From positions 124,001 to 188,000 of the forward strand of contig NZ_JACHGE010000006.1 of NCBI RefSeq assembly GCF_014202225.1: a stretch of 64,000 bases of DNA, given 5' to 3'. Positions within the stretch are counted from its first letter, which is position 1; every line of letters starts with the position of its first letter. The translations under genes and the position numbers were made by a program. The notes beneath the pieces were generated by a model, which worked only from the letters and a program-made list of their open reading frames with translations, was not told where the DNA came from and did no database searches. Of this stretch, positions 47,296 to 56,184 are shown one piece after another. This stretch comes from Algibacter amylolyticus. GTDB taxonomy: Bacteria; Bacteroidota; Bacteroidia; Flavobacteriales; Flavobacteriaceae.

Positions 47296-48156
47296 CTATT
47301 TGGTGGTTTTTGGGTGTTTCAATATATAATTTAATAGCAAAGATTTCACATCTTTAACGGTGCCTTGCTTTAATCCATAATTTTTATTCGCACCGGTTAT
47401 CCAATATAAAATCATCCCCGCATCAGAACAATCCCATTTGCCTTTTTGAAATTTAACAACATCATCTATTTCGGCCATTTTCCCCATTAACCATACAAAC
47501 TGAAGACGATCATCATTATAATTTTTAGCCCAATCCCATTTAGATTCTTCCACTTTAAGATTAATATTTTGATCGGGAATTCGAACCTCTTCAATTCCAA
47601 AATCTAAAATATCTTGCCATGTATAAAAATCGCCGGCATTATCATTTGCTGGGTGGTGTGTAATAACTTTTACAAATTTATGTTTCTCTTTTGGTGTGGC
47701 CTGCAACGCAAAACCAATAATATCTGGTTCACCAGCTTCTACAATCCACAGCGGATCTTTAGCTGTAGATGCATTTATTGCTTTACATAAATCTTTAATA
47801 GTTTCATCGGTTTGCCATTTGGCGTCTAAAAATGTAATATGCTCAAAACCTCCCCAACGTCTTGCTGTACCGTCGCAAGTTGTTTGCATCATGGCGTGAC
47901 GTTCCCTTTCGGCCGCTTCAGATATTCTATGTAATACGACCAAATCGCAACTATGCGAATAGTGAACCAAACGATCTGTTAGCCCCGTAGCCCTAAGCAA
48001 AGCTAAAGTAACCGCAGTACCACCAAGGTCATCTGGGTCTGGCGAATTACCATCTGCAACCACCGCTATTCGTCCAGATGGAGGCACAATAGTTTGTGAT
48101 GATAACATAGATGTACTAATTAATGTAACTACAACTAATAAAATTAACTTATTCAT
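47296..48156 (-). CDS. Secreted protein of nucleoside hydrolase-like type, function unknown
   Basis: 286 residues, signal peptide (about 1-20). After it comes IAVVADGNSPDPDDLGGTAVTLALL (29-53), an Asp-rich loop like the metal site of inosine-uridine nucleoside hydrolases (usually DTDPGIDD), then WIVEAGEPDIIGFAL (about 138-152) and KVITHHPANDN. The pattern suggests an alpha/beta hydrolase of the nucleoside hydrolase superfamily, but the classic motifs are altered and I know of no proven activity for such a protein in glycan loci. It is 64 bp downstream of the orphan sugar-binding-like protein and upstream of a sulfatase, in one PUL transcription unit. Possibly a new glycosidase or esterase; unassigned. 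Confidence 0.6.
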   Translation of the reverse strand: MNKLILLVVVTLISTSMLSSQTIVPPSGRIAVVADGNSPDPDDLGGTAVTLALLRATGLTDRLVHYSHSCDLVVLHRISEAAERERHAMMQTTCDGTARRWGGFEHITFLDAKWQTDETIKDLCKAINASTAKDPLWIVEAGEPDIIGFALQATPKEKHKFVKVITHHPANDNAGDFYTWQDILDFGIEEVRIPDQNINLKVEESKWDWAKNYNDDRLQFVWLMGKMAEIDDVVKFQKGKWDCSDAGMILYWITGANKNYGLKQGTVKDVKSLLLNYILKHPKTTK

Positions 48157-48220
48157 GGTTTGCTATAAAATTTTGGTTTAATGCTGCTAAAACTGACATA
48201 TAAAGAACTCGTTACCCATT

Positions 48221-48919
48221 TTACATAGGAGAATAGTTGATATCTTTTGTTAGAATAAATTTATCAAATTCGAAGCCATCTTCACGCATGCTAAATTGAA
48301 TATCGTGAATTCCCGCAGTTTCAAAATCTAAATAAATTTCATTAGGCACACCACAATGCACTTCTTTTGTTCTTTGTTTGCTCGCCCAAGTCCACTTATT
48401 TTTCCCTTCGCACCATTGCATTTTTTGCCCATGTAGCGGCCAAGTATTATTTATACCTACATGAATTCCATTATCTTCACTTCCTGTAGAAAAGGCCCTA
48501 ACCCAAACATAATACCGTCCTGATGAATTTATTTTTACCTGATAATGTACAATGCCCAATACACCAGGTTTGTCAGAAAAATTATCACCGCAAACGAGCT
48601 TATCAGCATGTGTAATCCTTGTATCTGGTAATATTTCGATGTAAGATTGATTGCTGGCATTATTACTATGTTCTGTATCTTGGTAGTTGTCTACACTAGG
48701 AACTTCTGCAGTCGATACTCTAAACCACTGCCTAATCTGAGACTTACTTTGCTTATAAAAATGCTCTGCCTCAACCGCTACAAAACCATTTTTTTCTTCA
48801 AAGAGAATGGTATCATCAAAAATGGCTTGATTTAATTTAGCAGATTGAGCTATCAATGCGAAGCAAGATATGGAAATCAACAAGAATAGTAACAAAAATG
48901 ATTTTGTATTCACAAACAT
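48221..48919 (-). CDS. Secreted stand-alone beta-sandwich protein (GH115 C-terminal-like)
   Basis: 232 residues, signal peptide (about 1-25). The opening NGFVAVEAEHFYKQ (44-57), the middle YYVWVRAF and the end HDIQFSMREDGFEFDKFIL match the C-terminal domain of GH115 glucuronidases and related carbohydrate-binding sandwiches, here without any catalytic domain. It is the first gene after a shared promoter (48938-48985). It may be a small secreted or surface glycan-binding protein. Role inferred from fold resemblance only. Confidence 0.6.
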   Translation of the reverse strand: MFVNTKSFLLLFLLISISCFALIAQSAKLNQAIFDDTILFEEKNGFVAVEAEHFYKQSKSQIRQWFRVSTAEVPSVDNYQDTEHSNNASNQSYIEILPDTRITHADKLVCGDNFSDKPGVLGIVHYQVKINSSGRYYVWVRAFSTGSEDNGIHVGINNTWPLHGQKMQWCEGKNKWTWASKQRTKEVHCGVPNEIYLDFETAGIHDIQFSMREDGFEFDKFILTKDINYSPM

Positions 48920-48937
48920 ATATTTTAAAATTCAGTT

Positions 48938-48985
48938 TAAAAATACCCAATCATTTAGCACAAACTATCCTGTAGTATCCTTAGG
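48938..48985 (-). promoter_or_regulatory. Shared PUL promoter before the GH115-C-like gene
   Basis: Direct repeats TATCCTGTAG (48966-48975) and TATCCTTAGG (48976-48985), 20 bp, then TATTTTTA (minus strand of 48938-48945), one mismatch from TAnnTTTG. The second repeat is unusually good here. The gene starts about 20 bases further on. Confidence 0.8.
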
Positions 48986-49015
48986 GAATAAGCTCTGACT
49001 AGTAATTAAGTTCTA

Positions 49016-50782
49016 CTATTTTAAATTAGAGGTATTTATTTGCACTGTTTTACTAGATTTAAAACCAATACGATGCGCTTTAACAAGTAAATCTTTATCC
49101 TTTTGAATAAAAATAGGCTCTGTATAGATACTCCAATATTTAGGAAACTTTCCATTATCATTTTTAATCTTATAGCCTATTGAGGCTCCTTCTGTGTCGC
49201 AATTAATAACTAATTTTTTATTGGCATGTTTCAGTGTTGGATTAGCTGTAATAGGTTGCTTTTCTAAACCACCCCATAGCTTATCTATTAGTTCAGCTTC
49301 CGGTAAATTTGGATGATCTCCAATATTTTGCAACCAATTATCCATTTCATTTCGTAGCTCTTGCAATTTTTCTTTGTACTCCGGATAAGCGGCAAGGTTA
49401 TTCAGCTCGAAAGGATCTGCTATACAGTCAAATAATTCTTCTTCAGGCTTACGTTCTCTAAACCATTGTTTTTGGACATCGTTTAATTTAACTTCATCCT
49501 TTAACCTTAAAAGTTCTTGCATGCTCGGAATCTTTTCTCGATATGATAAAGGTAAATAGTAACCTTGTTCTGGTCTGTAATTTCTAATGTACTTAAATTG
49601 ATTATCTCTTACTGCTCTTATTACATCTGTAACTTCATCAAAACGATCGGCTGCAGCATGAATATATTTTCTTTCTTTTTTAGCTTTATAGTTTCCTAAA
49701 AAAGCTTGACCCTGCATATATTTTGGTGGTTCCACATCTATCAACGATAACAATGTGGGAGCAAAATCTATAAAACTGACAAGCTGGTTGTCTTTTGTTT
49801 TAGCTTTTTGTTTTTTTGGAAAACGAATTATCATTGGCGTATTTAAGCCCGAATCATAAATTAATCGTTTCTCTCTTGGTAAAGGTCCTCCATGATCGCC
49901 ATAGAAAAACACAATGGTATTATCTAACAAGCCATCGTTTTCTAACTGTTTTAAAACAGCTCCAACCTGTTTATCCATTTCAGCTATATTGTTGTATAGT
50001 TTCCACATATCATTGCGAACTTTTGGAGTATCGGGTAAATACGGCGGAATATTAAATTTTGTGTCTTTAGGTAAGTGTTTCGTTATTTCCGATTCTGGAA
50101 TCCTATTTTTAGAATCGGGCAATCCATTTTGCTTCCATACATACGTGGTATCGCCTTCATGATAATGTCTTGTTTCAACATTTCTAAATCCATAAGGCTC
50201 AAATAAACCAGACTCATGGGTTTCGGTAAAATTAATTACAGAGAAAAAAGGTTGATTTTCCGCTCTATTCCTCCAATGCGCATAATAACTACTTTCGTCC
50301 CATGCGGTAACTGGAGCTTTAAATTGGTAATCTTCCTTGTAATTATTTGAGCAATAATACCCGTTCATTCTAAGTAACTCACTAACCATTTTTACACTTG
50401 GAGGCGGCACTGCTTCGTAGGCTGGTAAACCTGTAACCTGTGTATACGAATTAGTACGCATATGATTTGCACCAATGCTAGAAGGATACATACCGGTTGC
50501 TATTGCAGCACGACTAGGCGCACAAACACCTGATGTTGAATAAAGATTCGGATAAACGACACCCTCGTTTGCTAAACGCGTTAAATTTGGAGTTTCAACA
50601 GTTAAATCGCCAAATGGCGGTATGTATGCGCCCATATCTTCGGTAACCAACCATAAAATATTAGGGCGTTCTGGAAAGGACAAACCCGACGATTCTTGCT
50701 TATAACTAGTACTATCAGCCTTTTTAGTTTGACATCCTGTTAAACATATACAAGTTAAAAAGGCTAAGGTTAAAATTCTCAT
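49016..50782 (-). CDS. S1-family sulfatase with C-terminal extension, lipoprotein
   Basis: 588 residues, lipoprotein signal with Cys17 (CLTGC). The metal site reads VTEDMGAY (46-53), with Glu where the first Asp of the usual DD pair stands. Formylglycine motif VCAPSRAAIATG with Cys87; FFYGDHGGPLPREKR near 295. The catalytic domain ends near residue 500, and about 85 further residues (NPTLKHANKKLVINCDTEGASIGYKI onward) look like a small chitobiase/beta-hexosaminidase C-terminal-type beta domain. Last gene of the unit GH5-like, GH3, sulfatase. Substrate unknown. Confidence 0.88.
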   Translation of the reverse strand: MRILTLAFLTCICLTGCQTKKADSTSYKQESSGLSFPERPNILWLVTEDMGAYIPPFGDLTVETPNLTRLANEGVVYPNLYSTSGVCAPSRAAIATGMYPSSIGANHMRTNSYTQVTGLPAYEAVPPPSVKMVSELLRMNGYYCSNNYKEDYQFKAPVTAWDESSYYAHWRNRAENQPFFSVINFTETHESGLFEPYGFRNVETRHYHEGDTTYVWKQNGLPDSKNRIPESEITKHLPKDTKFNIPPYLPDTPKVRNDMWKLYNNIAEMDKQVGAVLKQLENDGLLDNTIVFFYGDHGGPLPREKRLIYDSGLNTPMIIRFPKKQKAKTKDNQLVSFIDFAPTLLSLIDVEPPKYMQGQAFLGNYKAKKERKYIHAAADRFDEVTDVIRAVRDNQFKYIRNYRPEQGYYLPLSYREKIPSMQELLRLKDEVKLNDVQKQWFRERKPEEELFDCIADPFELNNLAAYPEYKEKLQELRNEMDNWLQNIGDHPNLPEAELIDKLWGGLEKQPITANPTLKHANKKLVINCDTEGASIGYKIKNDNGKFPKYWSIYTEPIFIQKDKDLLVKAHRIGFKSSKTVQINTSNLK

Positions 50783-50830
50783 GATAAAAAAAGGTTTACT
50801 CTAGTTCGTTTTCAATTTTAACGTTTAGAC

Positions 50831-53005
50831 TTATTTAGCCCTTAAAGATACTGTTTGCAAATCTTTGGCCATAGATGACGCCCCAACAGATATGGTAAAT
50901 GTACCTGGTTCTACCACCTTTTTCAGGTCTTGATTTAAAACATTAAGCTGGTTAAAACCTAGATTAAAAGTTACTGTTTTAGTTTCGCCTGGTTTTAAGG
51001 TAATACGCTTAAAACCTTTTAGCATTTTAAGATAACGTCCTACGGAGGCATAGTCATCTCGAACATACATTTGCACTACTTCATCACCTAAAATATCTCC
51101 TGTGTTTGTTACTGCTACAGATACTGTTGTTGAACCATCAATACTAATAGTTTGGTTTTCAAGTTTTGGTGTTCCGTACTTAAATGTGGTATAACTTAGC
51201 CCATAACCAAAAGGAAATAAAGGCGATTTATCGGCATCTTTATATAAACCTTTACCAGAACCAATAAAATCTGGACGCTCTAAATACGTTACGGGAACTT
51301 GACCTACAGATCTTGGAAAAGAAACGGTAAGTTTTCCTCCTGGATTAACATCGCCAAAAATAGCATCGGCAATAGCATCACCAGATCGCATTCCTAAATA
51401 CCAAGTCTCTAAAATAGAAGGTACATTTTCTGCAATATAATTTATAGTTAAAGGACGTCCATTAATTAAAACAACAATTACTGGTTTTCCTGTTTTGTGT
51501 ATAGCCTCTACTAATTCATTTTGAACGCCGTACAAATCTAAATCGGAACGATCAACACCTTCGCCACCCGTTTTACGAGAGCCACCAACCACAAGTACAA
51601 CGGCATCTGATTTATTTGCTGCTGAAATGGCTTCTGAAAATCCTTCTTTGGAATTGCTTAACAAATCGCAACCTTTGGCATAATTTATTTTTACTTTCCC
51701 TTTAGTTTTACTTGTTAACCCTTCTAATACAGACGTATAATATGGTGGCAATCCAGAATAACCACCTAGTAAAGCATATGTTCCTTTTTCAGGTTGCTCT
51801 TCATGTGCGTTAGGACCAATTACCGCTAAGGATTTTATGCCATTAATATCTAAAGGCAAAAGATTGTTATCATTCTTTAATAAAATGATTGCTTTTTTTG
51901 CCATTTCATAAGAAAACTCTTGATGCTCTTTTCTTCCTGCATTTACAGTTTTAGTATCAATCTCTTTTGGTTCTGCATCAAATAAACCCAATTTATATTT
52001 TGCGGTTAAAATACGAGATGTTGCCTTATCAATATACTTTACTAATTCCGGATTATTCGTTATAGTATCCTTTAATACGTTTGAATGATATGAAGATAGG
52101 TCTACACTTTTTCCAATAACTAAATCCATATCCACACCAGCTTTTAAACCTAATATTGCTGACTCTGTTCTAGATTCTGAAATAAAATGCATTGTCTCCA
52201 ATCGTGCAACATCATTATTATCGGAAACAATAAAACCATCAAACCCTAATTCATCTCTTAAAATATCCTTTAGTAACCAAGTATTCATATGGTTTGGAAC
52301 TCCATTATAATCTTGATGCCCAGGCATTATAGATCCTACCTTTGCTTCTTTTATAGCAGCTTCAAAAGGAGGTAGATAAATTTCTCGTAATCGACGTTCG
52401 GACATATCGCTAAAACCACCATTAATACCGCGTCTATTTTCTGGATAACCTATAAAATGCTTAGCCGTTGCAATAACATGATTCTCATCATATTGCTCAT
52501 CGCCTGTGCCTTGTAACCCCTCGATAAAAGCAACACCCATTCTAGACACCAAATATGGGTCTTCGCCATAAGACTCTTCTACCCTACCATACCGTGGATC
52601 ACCAGAAATTACATCTAAATTAGGTGAATAACAATGTGTAACACCTAAAGCTCGTGCTTCTAGCGCTGTTTGAGAAGCCATTTTTTTAACTAACTCGGGT
52701 TGCCAAGTAGAAGCTGCAGCAATAGCTTGAGGATAAACCGTTGTATTACCATAATAATCTAAAACAAGCCACAAGCCATGTAGTGCTTCACCATACTTCA
52801 TAAACGGAATTCCTAACCTGTTATTTGCAGGAGCATCTTGGGTCATTTCTGCTATTTTTTCATCCAGTGTCATTTGACTTACGAGGTGCTGTACTTTTTT
52901 AGCAATTTCAGCATCGTCCTGTCTTTTATTTTGTGCAATTGCTTTATTTGAATTACAACCTAAAAATGAGACAACAAAACATCCTACTAATAATAACTTC
53001 TTCAT
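50831..53005 (-). CDS. GH3 beta-glycosidase (beta-glucosidase/beta-xylosidase type)
   Basis: 724 residues, lipoprotein signal (Cys17, SFLGC). GH3 three-domain form: TIM barrel (about 35-330) with substrate motifs KHFIGY (182-187), SIMPGHQDYNGVP (225-237) and nucleophile Asp262 in FIVSDNND; an alpha/beta sandwich (about 370-590) with GGSRKTGGEGVDRSDLDL; and a fibronectin-III-like domain at the end (about 650-720). Exo-acting on beta-glucosides or beta-xylosides. As ulvan-like glycans contain xylose, beta-xylosidase is a fair guess. Between the GH5-like gene (25 bp) and a sulfatase. Confidence 0.9.
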   Translation of the reverse strand: MKKLLLVGCFVVSFLGCNSNKAIAQNKRQDDAEIAKKVQHLVSQMTLDEKIAEMTQDAPANNRLGIPFMKYGEALHGLWLVLDYYGNTTVYPQAIAAASTWQPELVKKMASQTALEARALGVTHCYSPNLDVISGDPRYGRVEESYGEDPYLVSRMGVAFIEGLQGTGDEQYDENHVIATAKHFIGYPENRRGINGGFSDMSERRLREIYLPPFEAAIKEAKVGSIMPGHQDYNGVPNHMNTWLLKDILRDELGFDGFIVSDNNDVARLETMHFISESRTESAILGLKAGVDMDLVIGKSVDLSSYHSNVLKDTITNNPELVKYIDKATSRILTAKYKLGLFDAEPKEIDTKTVNAGRKEHQEFSYEMAKKAIILLKNDNNLLPLDINGIKSLAVIGPNAHEEQPEKGTYALLGGYSGLPPYYTSVLEGLTSKTKGKVKINYAKGCDLLSNSKEGFSEAISAANKSDAVVLVVGGSRKTGGEGVDRSDLDLYGVQNELVEAIHKTGKPVIVVLINGRPLTINYIAENVPSILETWYLGMRSGDAIADAIFGDVNPGGKLTVSFPRSVGQVPVTYLERPDFIGSGKGLYKDADKSPLFPFGYGLSYTTFKYGTPKLENQTISIDGSTTVSVAVTNTGDILGDEVVQMYVRDDYASVGRYLKMLKGFKRITLKPGETKTVTFNLGFNQLNVLNQDLKKVVEPGTFTISVGASSMAKDLQTVSLRAK

Positions 53006-53030
53006 AAATTCACTTTTTATTTTTAATTAT

Positions 53031-54425
53031 CTATTCAAAATTTCTTAAACCTGGAACAATTTTCAGCTCTATTTCATCCTTGCTTTCAGGCCACTTTAAT
53101 ACAATTAACTTCTGGGTATTAGAATCCCAAATAAAATTTGTTGGATCGATACCTTTCGCTAATTTATAAATTTCGAGACCAACATTTTTTAAAGGATTAT
53201 AGTATAAAACTGAATGATTGCCTATTAAAACAGAAAAGCCATCTGGATAATGTCTATTGGCACCAATAAATATTTTGGATGCGCCTTTACTATTATCGGG
53301 TTTTAATTTAATATCTAAATTTCGTGTAGCATGATTGAATAAAAAGGATTGAATATCTCCTGCAATAACCTGCGGAAAAGGTCGTGATATTACATCTGTA
53401 ATATACTTGCGCTCTACGGTACCTGCATCGGTGCTATCGCTAAAAATAGACCATGTTGAAGGACCGCCAGGTAAAAAGTGTTGCATGGTACGATTACCTA
53501 AAAACCAAGCTTTAATTGAGCCCACACCCATCCTATCGAATACCTCTGCGGTTCGTATATAAAGCTCTCTATACTTTAATTGCCCAAGTTTACCATCTAT
53601 AATGGTATCGGTTGTTGCAAAGGTAGGGAAACCCCATTCCCCTATAAGAATTGGAGCATTTAGCATGTCTGATTCTTTATCAAAACGATCCATATTTCGC
53701 TTTATATAGTTAATATCATTTTGATATATATGCGGCGCAAAAATGATGTTCTTTCTTTTTATTGGTGCTGTTATTTCAGAATATTGGTTATTGTCAATTT
53801 TCTCCCCTTTATTCATGAAGATAGACTGAAATAACGTCATTTTATCCGCATTTATTTTTTGACTTTCATCTATAATCTTTTGATATAGTGGAATGAGATA
53901 TTTATTAGTTAGTTTTTCATAAGAAATATCCATGGTTAACTTTCTAGGTTCGTTTACCACATCGTAACCTAATACCGAAGATTCCTCTGAATATCGATTC
54001 CATATCACTTTCCATGCATCAATATAGGTTTCATATTCATTCTTTTTGTTTTGCCAAAACTCTTCCCAAATAAATTTATCGACTCCATAAACCGTCATTT
54101 TAAAAATGGTTTTAATACCATGGTTTCTACCTAGTGCTACCAAATTGTCTAGTTTATTCAAATACGTTGGATCTAATTTACCTCCTGGAAAATGACTTAG
54201 CTTACCTAGTTCTAATCGTATTACTTGAAAGTTAGCCCCCATTCTAACCATTCGTGCATAGTCATCGCTATTAAAAAACACTTCGCCTTTATGGTCGTTT
54301 GTATTAACCACAAAACCTCTGGGTATAACATGACGCCCCTGTGCGTCTCTTAAACCATGTTTTATCTGACCAAAAGTTGTAAAATAAGTGAATAAAAATA
54401 CTCCTAATATAATTTGGAATTTCAT
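53031..54425 (-). CDS. GH5-like glycoside hydrolase
   Basis: 464 residues with signal peptide (about 1-20). Cellulase-fold TIM barrel: RGFVVNTNDH near 36, DVVNEPRK with acid/base Glu159 and ILIGEWGFP with nucleophile Glu263, about 100 residues apart as in GH5. The opening segment (GLRDAQGRHVIPRGF) and the C-terminal beta-sandwich (about 365-460, PDGFSVLIGNHSVLYY) recall endoglycoceramidase-type GH5 proteins. It heads a unit with GH3 and a sulfatase, under a shared promoter at 54451-54498. Its target in this locus is unclear. Confidence 0.78.
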   Translation of the reverse strand: MKFQIILGVFLFTYFTTFGQIKHGLRDAQGRHVIPRGFVVNTNDHKGEVFFNSDDYARMVRMGANFQVIRLELGKLSHFPGGKLDPTYLNKLDNLVALGRNHGIKTIFKMTVYGVDKFIWEEFWQNKKNEYETYIDAWKVIWNRYSEESSVLGYDVVNEPRKLTMDISYEKLTNKYLIPLYQKIIDESQKINADKMTLFQSIFMNKGEKIDNNQYSEITAPIKRKNIIFAPHIYQNDINYIKRNMDRFDKESDMLNAPILIGEWGFPTFATTDTIIDGKLGQLKYRELYIRTAEVFDRMGVGSIKAWFLGNRTMQHFLPGGPSTWSIFSDSTDAGTVERKYITDVISRPFPQVIAGDIQSFLFNHATRNLDIKLKPDNSKGASKIFIGANRHYPDGFSVLIGNHSVLYYNPLKNVGLEIYKLAKGIDPTNFIWDSNTQKLIVLKWPESKDEIELKIVPGLRNFE

Positions 54426-54450
54426 AAGGGTTTAAAGGTTAAAATGTAAT

Positions 54451-54498
54451 GCAAGATAAATTTTGAATACTTAATTAGTACCCTGTACTGTGCTGTAT
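54451..54498 (-). promoter_or_regulatory. Shared PUL promoter of the GH5-like unit
   Basis: Direct repeats TACCCTGTAC (54479-54488) and TGTGCTGTAT (54489-54498), 20 bp, then TATCTTGC (minus strand of 54451-54458), an imperfect -7 box. The gene starts about 25 bases further on. Confidence 0.75.
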
Positions 54499-54520
54499 GG
54501 CATGTAACAATAAGCAAATT

Positions 54521-54556
54521 AAAAAAGGCCAGAATAACGTTATTCTGACCTTTAAT
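54521..54556 (-). terminator. Terminator of the susCD pair
   Basis: Long hairpin with arms AAAGGCCAGAATAAC (54524-54538) and GTTATTCTGACCTTT (54539-54553), one mismatch, with a T-run on the minus strand; 25 bases after the SusD stop. Confidence 0.88.
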
Positions 54557-54579
54557 AAAACTAAATAAAAAACTAACTT

Positions 54580-56172
54580 CTATCTATACCCATTATTTGA
54601 AGGATCTGATTCTAATAAGTTAGGGTTTGTTTGTAATTCTTGTAGCGGTATTGGTAGTTTAACATGCCAGGTTTTAATATTTCCTGCAGGGTCCCAGAAT
54701 CTGTAATCCAAATCCTGAACTACATCCAACAGAATCCCCCAGCGTATAAGGTCGTATCGTCGCATACATTCGCCTGCTAGCTCCCACTTGCGCTCATTGT
54801 AAATAGCTTGTCTAAATTCTTGCTGAGACAATCCTAAAATAGCTTCGGCTTCTGCTACTGTTTCGTAAGCACGCTCTCTAAGTTCTTTTATATAACCATA
54901 AGCTACAGATGGATTTCCTCCTGGGCGCTCATTTTCGCATTCTGCAGCCATTAAGTGTACATCTGCTAAACGAAAAACTAACCTATTATCCGAGTGATTA
55001 AAACGAGGCGAATCGTTAACATCTAAATTCCAAAATTTAGGCATATATGGAAAGTTTAATTCAAATCCCAAATACGTATCTGCTATATTTAATGGTCGTC
55101 TTAAATCGTTAAGCGGAAACTTTTCTGCGAAATCTTTGGATGCTACTTGTAAACCTGTTCCATTAAAAGCTTCGTTTCTAGCCGCTAATGCATCGGCCAA
55201 CGCACCTCTTTCTGCTGAGTTTTTAGGTTCATCTCTTAAACGAGGACTAAACATACTTGGTCTCCAGTTCCCATTACCAAAAACGGCAGGTAAAGTGCCA
55301 TCCTCTCTAACCGTTCCTTCTTCAAACTGTCCTCTAATATCTTTTGCAAAATCTAAAGACCAAATAATTTCTGAATTGTATTCGTTTTTTGGATCAAAAA
55401 CATCGGCATAATTAGGCAATAAACTATGAGGCGATTGGTTAATAATTTCCAAACATTTATCTAACCCTAATTGCCATTCTTTTTGCTGCATTAATATTTT
55501 GGCCTCAATTATTGCGGCTGCCCATTTTGAAGCTCTTCCTCTATCATCTTCTACATATGTTGATTGTAAATTGGCTTGAGCGAATTGCAAATCGTCCAAA
55601 ATGCCATTTATAATAGTAGCTTCATCTGTTCTTCCTAAAACTTTAACCTCATCTATTTCTAAAGCTTCTGTATAATACGGTGCATCGCCCCAAAGGTTAG
55701 TTACATGCCAGTAACATAGGGCTCTTACAAATCTGGCATCGGCAATAATATCAGTTTGCGAAGCAGGTGTTATAGCATTATTATCTGTAACCCTGTCAAT
55801 AACAATATTTACGTTATTAATTACTCTATACAAATCTTTCCAAGTATCTGAAACACTCATTTTTTGAACGGATACATCTGCTATAGCTTCGTTTAAGGAG
55901 TAATTTCCAATAGGCTCAAAAATATTTGCAGCACGATTAGGTTCTATAATATCGGCGCCATTATCATAAAAAACATCTAAGCCCACTTGCCCATAAATAG
56001 AATTGTTTTTTAATATTCCATAAACGCCATTCATGGCTTGTCTTGCATCATTTTCTGAAGCAAAAAATGTTTCGGGTGCAATTACTGCTTTTGGATCCTC
56101 CTCCAGAAAGCTCTCACAACTAAAAAATGCTATAGTTGATAAGATGCATAAAAATATATGTTTTGTTTTCAT
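54580..56172 (-). CDS. susD: SusD-like outer-membrane glycan-binding lipoprotein
   Basis: 530 residues, lipoprotein signal with Cys19 (AFFSC) followed by ESFLEEDP, the usual SusD opening. The N-terminal SusD-like part (PETFFASENDARQAMNGVYGIL, 37-58) and the C-terminal SusD/RagB segment (ELRERAY, FRQAIYNERKWELAGECMRRYDLIRWG) are both present. It caps the SusC channel and binds oligosaccharides. It starts 13 bp after susC ends. The only SusC/D pair in the window. Confidence 0.95.
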   Translation of the reverse strand: MKTKHIFLCILSTIAFFSCESFLEEDPKAVIAPETFFASENDARQAMNGVYGILKNNSIYGQVGLDVFYDNGADIIEPNRAANIFEPIGNYSLNEAIADVSVQKMSVSDTWKDLYRVINNVNIVIDRVTDNNAITPASQTDIIADARFVRALCYWHVTNLWGDAPYYTEALEIDEVKVLGRTDEATIINGILDDLQFAQANLQSTYVEDDRGRASKWAAAIIEAKILMQQKEWQLGLDKCLEIINQSPHSLLPNYADVFDPKNEYNSEIIWSLDFAKDIRGQFEEGTVREDGTLPAVFGNGNWRPSMFSPRLRDEPKNSAERGALADALAARNEAFNGTGLQVASKDFAEKFPLNDLRRPLNIADTYLGFELNFPYMPKFWNLDVNDSPRFNHSDNRLVFRLADVHLMAAECENERPGGNPSVAYGYIKELRERAYETVAEAEAILGLSQQEFRQAIYNERKWELAGECMRRYDLIRWGILLDVVQDLDYRFWDPAGNIKTWHVKLPIPLQELQTNPNLLESDPSNNGYR

Positions 56173-56184
56173 TTGTTTGTATTT

